From IMG/VR virus record IMGVR_UViG_3300025674_000307, positions 1-26,899 of that record: a stretch of DNA of 26,899 nucleotides. One strand, written 5' to 3'. Shown here one piece after another: positions 15,156 to 22,665 of the stretch. The stretch comes from a virus. The position numbers and the translations under genes are program-made. The stretch's first letter is position 1. Every line of letters begins with the position of its first letter. The notes under the pieces are model-generated. The model searched no databases. It was not told the origin of the DNA and saw nothing but the letters and a program-made list of their open reading frames with translations.

Positions 15156-16091
15156 ATGGATCCAGATTTTGAACCAACATACACTATGTACTGCGGAGAT
15201 GGCGGTGATGGCGGTGGAGATGGAGGCGGAGATGCTTCTAGTCCAGGCGACACAGGTGGAGCAGGTGGTGATGATGGAGCAGGTGGAAACGATGCTGGTG
15301 GATCAAGTGGTGGATCATCTGGCGGTGGAGGCGGTGGTGATGCACCAAGTCCAGGTGATACTGGAGGAGCTGGTGGAGATCCAGGAGATCCAGGCTCAGA
15401 AGCAGGTGGCGGCGGTGTAGGAACAGACGCATCTGGAAATGATACTAGTCCTGGAGCAACTGGAGGAGCAGGTGGAGATCCTAGCGATCCTGGTTCGGAA
15501 GCTGATGGTGGAACAGCAGGTGGTGGAGGAACTTCAACTGGTTTTGCACCTAGTCCTGCCGAAGTATCGTTAGCAGATATATCAGCAGATGAAGCAGCAG
15601 CAGCTGGTCTTGGAGTTACAGCAGTAGATCCTGGTATTCCTACAGAAACTATAAAATCTTATACTCAAAATTTACAGGCTCAGATGAAGTCTAATCCAAT
15701 AGGATTTGCATTATCTCCTGTGGGAACAATGGCTATGGTAGCAGCTCAAACAATTGCTGCTAATACTATGATGGGTGGTGTAGGAACAGGCACAGGAACA
15801 GGTGTTGGTTCTTCAACAGATCCATTTGGAACAATATCTGGTGGTGGAGATGCAGATACTTTAACAGCTACGATTGCTCCTTACTTATTAGGAAACACTC
15901 AAGTACAACCATCTCAAGTATTACAATACTTTTCTAATTTGCAAAACCAACCACAAGCTGAAGGGTTGCTTTCAAGATATGATCAAGCTAAACAGAATAT
16001 TAGTGGTATTTTAGGAACAAATAATCAACTAGGAGCTTCTAATACTTCAAATTTTTATTATAATTATTTAAACCAAAGAGGATTACTATAA
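15156..16091 (+). CDS. Glycine/aspartate-rich internal virion protein
   Basis: A 311-residue protein with TAAGGAGTAAAGATG as start context. Residues 14-130 are almost entirely Gly, Asp, Ser, Ala and Pro, with the block SPGxTGGAGGD repeated at residues 29, 65 and 98. This stretch is much more GC-rich than the rest of the window. Residues 135-311 look folded, with a helical, partly hydrophobic section (SYTQNLQAQMKSNPIGFALS, TMAMVAAQTIAANTMM) and a helical C-terminus. Position among ejection proteins, a TAATG link to the next gene and the presence of a hydrophobic segment suggest a virion-internal role. The Gly-rich part may be a flexible linker. Confidence 0.6.
   Translation: MDPDFEPTYTMYCGDGGDGGGDGGGDASSPGDTGGAGGDDGAGGNDAGGSSGGSSGGGGGGDAPSPGDTGGAGGDPGDPGSEAGGGGVGTDASGNDTSPGATGGAGGDPSDPGSEADGGTAGGGGTSTGFAPSPAEVSLADISADEAAAAGLGVTAVDPGIPTETIKSYTQNLQAQMKSNPIGFALSPVGTMAMVAAQTIAANTMMGGVGTGTGTGVGSSTDPFGTISGGGDADTLTATIAPYLLGNTQVQPSQVLQYFSNLQNQPQAEGLLSRYDQAKQNISGILGTNNQLGASNTSNFYYNYLNQRGLL
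15240..15510 (+). repeat. Degenerate GC-rich repeat, three copies
   Basis: Copies starting at 15240, 15348 and 15447 encode SPGDTGGAGGD, SPGDTGGAGGDPGDPGSEA and SPGATGGAGGDPSDPGSEA. The spacing is 108 and 99 bases. Copies 2 and 3 are clearly more similar to each other, as expected from a later duplication. Confidence 0.75.
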
Positions 16092-16939
16092 TGGAAGAAT
16101 TATTAAAACTGTTACAATTAAAAAAAGCTACAGAAGCATCACAAGTTACTCAACCAATGGGATTATTAGGTAATACAGAGGCTTTAATTGCTACTGGCTT
16201 GTTATCTCAAGGTGCTGCTGGAAAAAATATATTTGAAGCTGCATTGCCATCTTTAACACAAGCTGCACAAATTAGAAAATTAGTGCAACCAAAAAAAACC
16301 TCAAATTTTGTTCAATTAACTCCTGAACAGAAAAAAGCTAGGGGTTTACCAATGGATAAAGAATTTCAATTAGACACAAGCACAAATAAAGTATCTCAAA
16401 TTGGCGGTAGTCAGGTAACTGTTAATATGGGTAAAGAATTATCACAAGGATTATCAGTTACTAATCAATATCAAAAAGAAAGCGATACATTTATACAAAG
16501 AAATTCTTCAAGACAACAAATATTAGCTTTAACTGAAAAAAACAAAAAAAGAACTCCACAAGAAGACTTTGATTTAGTATATGCTTATTACAAATATCTT
16601 GATCCAGGATCAACTGTTAGAGAAACTGAATTTGAAAATTTAGAAAAACTTGGAAGTGTAGGAAGAAAAATTGCAAAAATTATTCCTAAATATACAAAAG
16701 GAAGAATTTTGTCAGATGAACAAGTTCAAGAAATTAAAAATTCAATGGAAAAACAATTTAGTAGTTTTGCAGAAGAACAAAAATCAAGATTTGATAGATA
16801 TTCTACTTTGTTAAAAGAAAATAAATTAAATCCTAATCTATATCTTCAAGATTATCTTGCTAAACCAAAAACTCCTGTTGATTTAAAAAATCTTAGCATG
16901 GAAGAATTAAAATTATTGTTAAATAGATTGCCTAAATAA
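16091..16939 (+). CDS. Internal virion (DNA ejection) protein
   Basis: A 282-residue protein starting on the last base of the previous stop. Residues about 154-186 contain EDFDLVYAYYKYLDPGSTVRE, a motif I know from internal/ejection proteins of many short-tailed phages. The C-terminal part is a charged helix (SDEQVQEIKNSMEKQFSSFAE, FDRYSTLLKE). The N-terminus is short and helical with a Gly/Ala-rich hydrophobic run (IATGLLSQGAAG). It would be packed in the head and released ahead of DNA. The following ejection gene begins two bases after its stop. Confidence 0.75.
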   Translation: MEELLKLLQLKKATEASQVTQPMGLLGNTEALIATGLLSQGAAGKNIFEAALPSLTQAAQIRKLVQPKKTSNFVQLTPEQKKARGLPMDKEFQLDTSTNKVSQIGGSQVTVNMGKELSQGLSVTNQYQKESDTFIQRNSSRQQILALTEKNKKRTPQEDFDLVYAYYKYLDPGSTVRETEFENLEKLGSVGRKIAKIIPKYTKGRILSDEQVQEIKNSMEKQFSSFAEEQKSRFDRYSTLLKENKLNPNLYLQDYLAKPKTPVDLKNLSMEELKLLLNRLPK

Positions 16940-16940
16940 A

Positions 16941-18983
16941 ATGGATAGACAACAAATTTTAGATGAAATAGAACGAAGAAATAACATTTCTCAAATAGAT
17001 ACGCAATCTATATCAAGAGAATCTATTTTAAAAGAAATACAAAGTAGAAGTAAACAACCTAAAAAATCTACAATAGTAGATACTGAAGGTGAATATATTC
17101 CTACAGCTCAAGAAGAAGCTAAGCAAAATCCATTTGGTGTAATTACTGATGATGTAGAAATTCCACAAATGAATCAAAGATCACAAGCTGTAGAAGATTA
17201 TTTGCAATCTCCTGCTTTTGGTAGATTAGTTTTAGAAGTAACTGGTGGTGTGGCAGGAAGTATATTAGCTCCTGGTATTGCACCTGCTGTATTAATTGGA
17301 AGAATGGCTTCTTATGCAAGACCTGCTTTACAAATGGCTTTTACTAGAATGGCAGGAGCTGGATTTGGTGAAGCAGCTGGTGCTGGAGTATCACAAACTT
17401 TTGATCCAACTTACGATTCTAAAGATGATTTTGAAAAAATCGCAGGTGATATAATGAAAGATATGGGTAGAGCTTATGCAACAGGTGTTGTGGGAGAAGG
17501 TGTTGGTGCTGTCGCTAATAAAGCAATTGCAAAAGTTATAGGAAAAAACAAAAAATTAATTGATGGAGCTGAAGAAGCTGTAGCAACTATTGAAAAACAA
17601 AAAGCAAAAATATTAAATAGTGCTGATAATATTTATGAAAATAAAATCAAAGATGCAGCAGCAACAGGACAATTAACTCCTGGATTGTTACAAGAAGGTC
17701 AATTTATTGATTTAGTAGAAAACATTTCTGAATTAAGTTTGGTTGGTGGAGGATCTATAAGATATGCAAGAGAAGGAGCAGAAACAATTGCTCAGTCTGG
17801 TATAGATGATTTTGTTAAAAATTTTAAAGTTTCTACAGATGATTATTCTTTAGGAGTTCTTTTTCAAAAAACATTAACAGATGATTTAAATGCTTTTAGA
17901 GCTGTATCAAAAACAAAATATAAAGCATTAGATAACGCATTAAAATCTACGAATCCAGAAGCTGTTTCTTTAATAGGACTTAAAAAAACTGCTCAAGAAG
18001 AATTAAATAATATTGGATTGCAAACTGAAAATGCAGACATAAGAAATTTTTTAACAGGAATTATTAAAAATAAAAATAATATTTCTTTTCAACAAGCTAA
18101 TAATATTAGATCGGATTTATTGGAAATATCAAGACAATTTAGTACAGAAGGATTATCTCAAAAAAAAGCAAGATTGTCTGCTATATTTTCTAAAAAAATT
18201 ACCGAATCAATGGATGAAGCTATTATACCTGATGCAACAAAAGAGCTATATAAAGATGCTAATAAATTTTACAAAGACGGTGCAGAAATATTTAATACAA
18301 AATTATTTTCAAAAATTATAGAAAATGATCCTGAGCTTGTTTATAAATCTATTGTAGCAGCAGGAGATAGACCAACTTTAATTCAAAAAACTTTTGAAAT
18401 TATAAATAAAAGAATAAAAGATCCTGTACAAAAAAATAAATTAATAAATTCTATTAGAGGTCAATTTTTAGAAGATGCGGTAGCAAAATCTCAAAAAACA
18501 AATAGTCAATATGGACAAGAATTAGATGCTAATAAATTAAATAATTTTTTATCAAAGAAAAAACAAACAGTAAAAGAAATGTTTACTCCTGAACAAATAA
18601 AGGAATTAAATAAATTTAAAAATGCTCTTGCTTTTTCTCAAGGAAGATTAAAGAAAAAAGGTGGATTGCCTGGAGCAATTATGATTCAAATGAAACAATC
18701 CGGTGCTGTTATGCAATTGATAGGAGCTGGAGGAGCTGGAATTGCTGGAGCTCCTGTATTTGCCACAAGTATTATTCTTGCTCCTGCTGTTATGGCAAAA
18801 GCATTTACTAATCCAAAAATTGTTAAAGCATTAACTCTTGGTTATAAATATAATCAAAACCAAACATTAGCAGGAAGATATTTTAGACAAGCAATAGCTC
18901 AAATGTCAAAAGAAGGATTAATTTCAAAAGATCAAGAAGATGAAATTTATAATGATATGAAACAAAATGGGTATAAAAAATAA
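16941..18983 (+). CDS. Large internal virion / ejection protein
   Basis: A 680-residue protein, the largest of the internal set. The N-terminus has a repeated short motif (ILDEIERRNNISQ and ILKEIQSRSKQ). Residues about 95-135 (VTGGVAGSILAPGIAPAVLI and flanking) are hydrophobic and Gly-rich. The long centre is Lys/Glu/Asn-rich helix. Another hydrophobic block lies near residues 590-630 (IGAGGAGIAGAPVFATSIIL, APAVMAKAF). Helical rods with membrane-active patches are typical of proteins that form the transient channel across the periplasm and inner membrane during DNA entry. No lytic transglycosylase motif was found. Family assignment is by context and composition. Confidence 0.68.
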   Translation: MDRQQILDEIERRNNISQIDTQSISRESILKEIQSRSKQPKKSTIVDTEGEYIPTAQEEAKQNPFGVITDDVEIPQMNQRSQAVEDYLQSPAFGRLVLEVTGGVAGSILAPGIAPAVLIGRMASYARPALQMAFTRMAGAGFGEAAGAGVSQTFDPTYDSKDDFEKIAGDIMKDMGRAYATGVVGEGVGAVANKAIAKVIGKNKKLIDGAEEAVATIEKQKAKILNSADNIYENKIKDAAATGQLTPGLLQEGQFIDLVENISELSLVGGGSIRYAREGAETIAQSGIDDFVKNFKVSTDDYSLGVLFQKTLTDDLNAFRAVSKTKYKALDNALKSTNPEAVSLIGLKKTAQEELNNIGLQTENADIRNFLTGIIKNKNNISFQQANNIRSDLLEISRQFSTEGLSQKKARLSAIFSKKITESMDEAIIPDATKELYKDANKFYKDGAEIFNTKLFSKIIENDPELVYKSIVAAGDRPTLIQKTFEIINKRIKDPVQKNKLINSIRGQFLEDAVAKSQKTNSQYGQELDANKLNNFLSKKKQTVKEMFTPEQIKELNKFKNALAFSQGRLKKKGGLPGAIMIQMKQSGAVMQLIGAGGAGIAGAPVFATSIILAPAVMAKAFTNPKIVKALTLGYKYNQNQTLAGRYFRQAIAQMSKEGLISKDQEDEIYNDMKQNGYKK

Positions 18984-18994
18984 AATGTAATATT

Positions 18995-19216
18995 ATGACT
19001 GAAGAAAAACTTTCCACTTCTCAAGAGAATAAAATTGAAATAGTTAAACTACAAGGTGAGATGGCTCTCATCCACCACAAGATAGACACCATTAAAGATA
19101 ATCACCTACACCATATAGACGAAAAAGTGAATCTAATCTATAAGGTTATATGGGTTGTATTAGGAATAAGTCTAACAGGTGTTGCAAATCTAATCGTAAC
19201 TTTACTAGCAAAATAA
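18995..19216 (+). CDS. Small single-span membrane protein, holin-like
   Basis: A 73-residue protein: a charged amphipathic N-terminal helix (KIEIVKLQGEMALIHHKIDT, VNLIYKV) followed by one membrane helix IWVVLGISLTGVANLIVTLL at the C-terminus. This layout matches XhlA-type haemolysin/holin accessory proteins that sit in the cytoplasmic membrane and promote lysis. It opens the lysis region. Its last 67 bases overlap the start of the nuclease gene in another frame. Confidence 0.6.
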   Translation: MTEEKLSTSQENKIEIVKLQGEMALIHHKIDTIKDNHLHHIDEKVNLIYKVIWVVLGISLTGVANLIVTLLAK

Positions 19217-19494
19217 CTAAATCCAATATTGGTACTATTGCAGAACATATTGCGATGATACAACTAATGAAAGAAAATTATTTAGTTGCCAAAGCAATAG
19301 ACCCACAATCTTTATTTGATTTAGTTGCAGTACATAAAGAAACCGGAGAGATAAGATTAATAGACGTAAAGACTAAAACATTTCGTAAAAAAGACAAATC
19401 TGAAATCTATAGATGTCCTACTGCCAAACAAAAAAAATTAAATATTGAAATATATTTTATAGATTTTATTAGTAATGGAAAAACAAAAACCTAA
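19150..19494 (+). CDS. PD-(D/E)XK nuclease (resolvase/endonuclease-like)
   Basis: A 114-residue protein with the small restriction-endonuclease fold signature: GTIAEHIAMIQLMKENYLVA gives the first helix with its Glu, then SLFDLVAVHKETGEI places the Asp, and IRLIDVKTKT gives the D-x-K pair. Related small nucleases of phages are annotated as Holliday-junction resolvases or stand-alone homing-type endonucleases. The only ATG in frame that keeps the fold intact is at 19150, inside the previous gene; a start near 19210 with a rare codon cannot be excluded. A 67-base overlap in a lysis region suggests later insertion. Confidence 0.65.
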   Translation: MGCIRNKSNRCCKSNRNFTSKITKSNIGTIAEHIAMIQLMKENYLVAKAIDPQSLFDLVAVHKETGEIRLIDVKTKTFRKKDKSEIYRCPTAKQKKLNIEIYFIDFISNGKTKT

Positions 19495-19606
19495 AAAAAA
19501 ATTAAGAAAAACAATATCTTTAAAAGAATTATATGATTTAATCAATAATACTCCTAATAAAGATATGTTTAATAATGTAAAAGAGAAAAAAAATAATGGG
19601 GAGTAA
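19475..19606 (+). CDS. 43-residue basic protein
   Basis: Starts at an ATG 20 bases before the end of the nuclease gene and ends two bases before the next gene. The product MEKQKPKKKLRKTISLKELY continues with DLINNTPNKDMFNN and a Lys-rich end. The first part is strongly basic and the middle helical. The GGGGAG that precedes the next ATG lies in its last codons. Not recognised; the tiling with both neighbours is the main support. Confidence 0.5.
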   Translation: MEKQKPKKKLRKTISLKELYDLINNTPNKDMFNNVKEKKNNGE

Positions 19607-19608
19607 CT

Positions 19609-19869
19609 ATGGAACGATTAAAGGATTTAATCATCAAGAACCATGAAGAAAAGAAAAAAGAACAAAGCAATAAAGTTTTATTTAAGAATAGAAAAGAAGT
19701 TGAAATTAATGCTAATGGAACTTCAGGTTATAAAATTAAAGAGGGTATAAACAAAGGAAAAATTTTAGGACACCTCAAGACAGAAAAAAATCCATTAGAA
19801 ACAGTTATAGATAGAATTGAACAAGATATAAACCATTGTGTAGTTTATGATGATGAGAGCTATACATGA
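19609..19869 (+). CDS. Hypothetical 86-residue protein
   Basis: A well-placed frame with GGGGAGTAACTATG as ribosome site. The N-terminus is a charged helix (MERLKDLIIKNHEEKKKEQS), the centre has a short beta-like stretch (VEINANGTSGYKIKEGINKG) and the end is acidic. Four bases overlap the next gene (ATGA), so the two are translationally coupled. I do not recognise it. Confidence 0.55.
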   Translation: MERLKDLIIKNHEEKKKEQSNKVLFKNRKEVEINANGTSGYKIKEGINKGKILGHLKTEKNPLETVIDRIEQDINHCVVYDDESYT

Positions 19870-20243
19870 AGATAAACGACAGTACAAACATAGCTTTACC
19901 TATTAGAAATTTATTGGCTATTCTTGGTGCAGTAGCTTTAGGAGTCTATGGTTATTTTGGGGTGATTGAACGACTCAATCAATTAGAAACCAAGAATAAA
20001 TTATTTGAACAAGATTTATTAGAGGCATCTAAACAAAAACCTATAGACCAGGAACAATTTTTATTAATTGAGTGGCTAACCAAGCAAGTAGAAAAACATA
20101 CAAAATTATTAGAAGAAAATATCCATACTGGGGTTATGCTCAAACAATTTGATAAAGAAATTGATAAAATTAAAAAAGATGTTGAACGATTAAAGGACGC
20201 AACAAGAGATATTAAATTTGCAAACGGAAACGGAAAACATTAA
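19866..20243 (+). CDS. Membrane-anchored coiled-coil protein (lysis region)
   Basis: A 125-residue protein with one N-terminal membrane helix (IRNLLAILGAVALGVYGYFG) followed by a long coiled coil (IERLNQLETKNKLFEQDLLE, then QFDKEIDKIKKDVERLKDA). The opening MKINDSTNIALPIRNLL is shared by a protein frequently found near the lysozyme of marine phages. A membrane anchor plus periplasmic coiled coil is the layout of an inner-membrane spanin, but no outer-membrane partner is certain. TAATG couples it to the next gene. Confidence 0.6.
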   Translation: MKINDSTNIALPIRNLLAILGAVALGVYGYFGVIERLNQLETKNKLFEQDLLEASKQKPIDQEQFLLIEWLTKQVEKHTKLLEENIHTGVMLKQFDKEIDKIKKDVERLKDATRDIKFANGNGKH

Positions 20244-20452
20244 TGATTGAGAGTATTGTTGCGTTAATGATGTTCTTAAATGATAAGATGATTGAACACT
20301 CTCCTAAAAAATCCTTATCCGAATGTTTAGAGATTAAAAGAAAAATAGAACGAAATAATGATAGTGGAAATTCTCATGTTAAGTGTGGCATTGTCAAAGC
20401 CAAAGTATATGTAGATAAACATGGGATTAAACGAATAGAAGAAATTAAATAA
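20243..20452 (+). CDS. Small exported Cys-containing phage protein
   Basis: A 69-residue protein with a hydrophobic start (MIESIVALMMFLNDKMIEHS) and a conserved-looking pattern SLSECLEIKRKIERN, VKCGIVKAKVYVDKHGIKRI. The two cysteines could pair outside the cytoplasm. Similar short proteins occur next to the lysozyme in marine phages, in my recollection without assigned function. One base overlaps the preceding stop and one base the following ATG (TAATG on both sides). Confidence 0.55.
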   Translation: MIESIVALMMFLNDKMIEHSPKKSLSECLEIKRKIERNNDSGNSHVKCGIVKAKVYVDKHGIKRIEEIK

Positions 20453-20628
20453 TGAAGTGCTACTGGTACTCACCAAACATCAAATGCTTTTTATTAGGGG
20501 GATGCAAATGTGTGAAAGATTCTATAGATTCTTGTTACGGAAAATTCTTACCATTGTCAGCAGACTGGAAAACAAAATATGGAGAGAGCTTTACGTTTGT
20601 AACAAAAGAAAGAAAAAATGAATATTGA
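20452..20628 (+). CDS. 58-residue cysteine-rich protein
   Basis: Begins at a TAATG junction and overlaps the lysozyme start by 11 bases. The product opens MKCYWYSPNIKCFLLGGCKC and contains five cysteines within 28 residues, then a charged end. FLLGGC looks like a lipobox, but the preceding segment is too short and polar for a normal signal peptide. It could be a small outer-membrane spanin or a disulfide-stabilised peptide. Not recognised; the evidence is tight tiling with both neighbours. Confidence 0.5.
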   Translation: MKCYWYSPNIKCFLLGGCKCVKDSIDSCYGKFLPLSADWKTKYGESFTFVTKERKNEY

Positions 20629-21052
20629 TTCCATAAAGGTTAGTATTAAAATCCATGAGGGGTTTCGCAATAGTATCTATGCAGATTCTCTTGGTAAAAA
20701 AACCATTGGTTATGGACATTTGATTACACCTAACGATACCTTTGAAGAAGGTGTAGAATATGATAAAGAAATACTAGAAGAAGTATTTGAGCAAGACTTT
20801 GATAATGCCAAGAAACAAATGGAATCGTTTTGTAGTGAATACAAATTAGATGTTCCTGATCAAATCAAAGGTGTTCTCATAGAAATGATTTTTCAGTTAG
20901 GTATAGGAACGGTTCATAAATTTAAAAAGTTTATTCAAGCATTACAAGAAAAGAATTGGGTTAATGCAGCTGATGAGATGATTGATTCCAGGTGGCATCA
21001 ACAAACTCCAGATCGTTGCAAGACCCTAGCCAACAGAGTAAGGACAACATAA
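20618..21052 (+). CDS. Endolysin, T4-type lysozyme (GH24)
   Basis: A 144-residue muramidase that cleaves the glycan backbone of peptidoglycan at lysis. The GH24 catalytic triad is complete: Glu14, Asp23 and Thr29 give the E-x8-D-x5-T pattern in HEGFRNSIYADSLGKKTIGY. The later QIKGVLIEMIFQLG and NRVRTT ending also fit T4-type lysozymes. There is no signal peptide or SAR anchor, so release needs a holin, and one follows three bases after the stop. Length is normal for the family. Confidence 0.93.
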   Translation: MNIDSIKVSIKIHEGFRNSIYADSLGKKTIGYGHLITPNDTFEEGVEYDKEILEEVFEQDFDNAKKQMESFCSEYKLDVPDQIKGVLIEMIFQLGIGTVHKFKKFIQALQEKNWVNAADEMIDSRWHQQTPDRCKTLANRVRTT

Positions 21053-21054
21053 TC

Positions 21055-21414
21055 ATGTTAAATTTCATATTACCACTTATTAAGAACCCTATTACTAATT
21101 TAATTATATCTAAAACGATTGGTGCAATTGAACATAAATTAGAAAAAGATAAAATTATCAGAGCAAAAGAAATAGAAGCAAGCAAAGATGTATCTGTTCA
21201 ACAAGTAGTTAGTTCCGAAAAATCTTGGAAAGATGAATGGATTACGATTGTCTATACATTAATTCTAGTTGCACATTTTGTGCCTTACACTCAACCTTTT
21301 ATGGCAGCAGGTTGGGAATTATTAAAATCAGCTAATGATTTGTTTTGGTATTCATTACTAGCCATCATATCAGGTAGCTTTGGAATTAATGTTTTGGATA
21401 AATTTAAAAAATGA
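21055..21414 (+). CDS. Holin, three-transmembrane type
   Basis: A 119-residue protein from the ATG at 21055; the frame is open to 20992 inside the lysozyme gene, but ATG 21055 is only three bases after the lysozyme stop and gives a sensible start (MLNFILPLIKN). Membrane helices are visible around TNLIISKTIGAI, WITIVYTLILVAHFVPY and WYSLLAIISGSFGINVL, with the SWKDEWIT turn typical of the GTA-type three-helix holin family. It would form lesions in the inner membrane that release the lysozyme. Four bases overlap the next gene. Confidence 0.78.
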   Translation: MLNFILPLIKNPITNLIISKTIGAIEHKLEKDKIIRAKEIEASKDVSVQQVVSSEKSWKDEWITIVYTLILVAHFVPYTQPFMAAGWELLKSANDLFWYSLLAIISGSFGINVLDKFKK

Positions 21415-21626
21415 AATTTGCTTTAATTATATATATATGCTCCACCCTACACCAAGTATGTATGCCTGAAATCAAATCAGGGGAGTTCTTAGATATGTAC
21501 GATTGTGGGGTTGCAGGATATGAAAGATCAACCGTTATACTAAAGAACATAGATAAAAAAGATTTTATTAAAGAACAATTAATTGTTAATTTTAGATGTG
21601 TGGAGATAAAGCATGATAACATATAG
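21411..21626 (+). CDS. Small exported Cys protein, lysis region
   Basis: A 71-residue protein coupled to the holin by an ATGA overlap. It starts with a probable signal peptide (MKFALIIYICSTLHQVC), followed by GEFLDMYDCGVAGYERS and a C-terminal INVNF-like segment with one cysteine (NFRCVEIKH). The Cys spacing and the YDC.(V)AGYE pattern occur in a small secreted protein next to holin genes in marine phages. A role in lysis or envelope interaction is inferred from position. Confidence 0.6.
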   Translation: MKFALIIYICSTLHQVCMPEIKSGEFLDMYDCGVAGYERSTVILKNIDKKDFIKEQLIVNFRCVEIKHDNI

Positions 21627-21858
21627 AGGTGAAAAATTTGCAGGTTATAACAAACCTAAACGAACACCAGGCAAATCTAAAAAGTCTGCGGTGTTGGCCA
21701 AGCAAGGAGATCAAGTTAGGTTAGTTCGCTTTGGTGATCCTAACATGAAGATTAAAAAACATATCGCAGCTAGACGTAAATCTTTTAGAGCAAGACACAA
21801 ATGTTCAACCGCTAAAAATAAATTGACGGCTAGGTACTGGTCATGTTCTAAATGGTAA
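21613..21858 (+). CDS. Basic protein, DUF6321-like
   Basis: An 81-residue, strongly basic protein overlapping the previous gene by 14 bases. It contains KRTPGKSKKSAVLAKQGDQV, VRFGDPNMKIKKHIAARRKS and a conserved end FRARHKCSTAKNKLTARYWSC. The RKSFRARHxC...ARYWSCxxW signature is familiar from a phage protein family I recall as DUF6321 and that is often virion-associated. The Cys pair in the motif could bind metal. Function is unknown; DNA binding in the capsid would fit its charge. Confidence 0.7.
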   Translation: MITYRGEKFAGYNKPKRTPGKSKKSAVLAKQGDQVRLVRFGDPNMKIKKHIAARRKSFRARHKCSTAKNKLTARYWSCSKW

Positions 21859-21859
21859 T

Positions 21860-22474
21860 ATGTTTCACTACATTTATAAAATAACAAACAAAATAAACAA
21901 TAAATATTATATTGGTAGGCACAGTACCAAAATTTTAAAAGATAATTATTTTGGAAGTGGAATTGGTATTAATAATGCTGTTAAAAAATATGGTAAAAAA
22001 AATTTTAATTTTGAAATTATAGCTCAATCTAAAACAACTGAAGACCTTTGGGAATTAGAAAAACAAATTGTAAATGAAAAAATAAAAAAAGACAGAATGT
22101 CTTATAACCAAACTTATGGAGGTAAATGCTACCTTGATGGTTTAAAAAAATATAATTTAAAAAAGTTTAAAGAACATCAAAGACAAGCTGGATTAAAAGG
22201 TGGTCAAGCAACAAAAAAAATAAGAACAAAAGAATGGCATAGAAAAGGTCAAAAAGTTTCATCAAGAAACAATGCAAAGAAATATGTTTATAAAATAATC
22301 ACTAACACAAATAAAGAATATATAGTTGATGGTCATGAGTTTAAAAAATTATGCAAAGAAAAAAAATGGAATCATAAAACTTTGTCTTGGAACAGAAGTT
22401 TTGGAAGATTTATTTCTAGAGGGTTGTTGAAAGGTTTTAAGATTGATATTATAAAACATCCTAAAATATTATGA
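21860..22474 (+). CDS. GIY-YIG homing endonuclease
   Basis: A 204-residue free-standing endonuclease. The GIY-YIG core is complete: YIYKITNKINNKYYIGRH (residues 4-21), the YFGSG turn, the helix with the catalytic Glu in DLWELEKQIVNEK, and the Asn of YNQTYGG. Residues 110-150 (QAGLKGGQATKKIRTKEWHR) resemble a NUMOD-type DNA-binding helix, and the C-terminus repeats a YVYKI start that may bind DNA. Such genes are mobile: they cut allelic sites lacking them. It starts one base after the previous stop with no Shine-Dalgarno and is richer in A and T than neighbours. Confidence 0.85.
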   Translation: MFHYIYKITNKINNKYYIGRHSTKILKDNYFGSGIGINNAVKKYGKKNFNFEIIAQSKTTEDLWELEKQIVNEKIKKDRMSYNQTYGGKCYLDGLKKYNLKKFKEHQRQAGLKGGQATKKIRTKEWHRKGQKVSSRNNAKKYVYKIITNTNKEYIVDGHEFKKLCKEKKWNHKTLSWNRSFGRFISRGLLKGFKIDIIKHPKIL

Positions 22475-22665
22475 AGAAAAAAAAGATAAAATCATTATTG
22501 ATTGGTCTTTGCAGACATTGTAATAAACAGTTAATGAATACTGATTCTTTTGTTTCTTTTGCAGACAAAAAGTCAGCTCATTTTAATTGCTATAAAAAAG
22601 ACACAGAACAACAACAGGAGAAATATTATGCCAATGGTAGGAAAGAAGAAGTTTCCTTATTCTAA
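22471..22665 (+). CDS. Small zinc-finger-like protein
   Basis: A 64-residue protein overlapping the homing endonuclease by four bases (ATGA). After a basic start it has CRHC at residues 14-17 and HFNC at 37-40, the CxxC...HxxC arrangement of a treble-clef-type zinc site, with the conserved-looking DSFVSFADKKSAHFNCYKK. Similar minute proteins occur in pelagic phages. It may bind DNA, RNA or protein. Its last 38 bases also contain the start of the next gene. Confidence 0.65.
   Translation: MKKKKIKSLLIGLCRHCNKQLMNTDSFVSFADKKSAHFNCYKKDTEQQQEKYYANGRKEEVSLF

Noticed and set aside
15169-15432. Alternative frames (both strands) across the glycine-rich region
   Set aside because: GC-rich Gly codons avoid stops in other frames. 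The products are Met/Val/Glu- or His/Leu-rich low-complexity strings without start signals.
20992-21054. Longer holin start inside the lysozyme gene
   Set aside because: It adds 21 polar residues that follow lysozyme codons. ATG 21055 just after the lysozyme stop is more natural.
22550-22627. Longer start for the 34-residue Lys-rich protein
   Set aside because: The AGGAGA site is placed for ATG 22628. The extension lies within the zinc-finger-like gene and lacks a ribosome signal.
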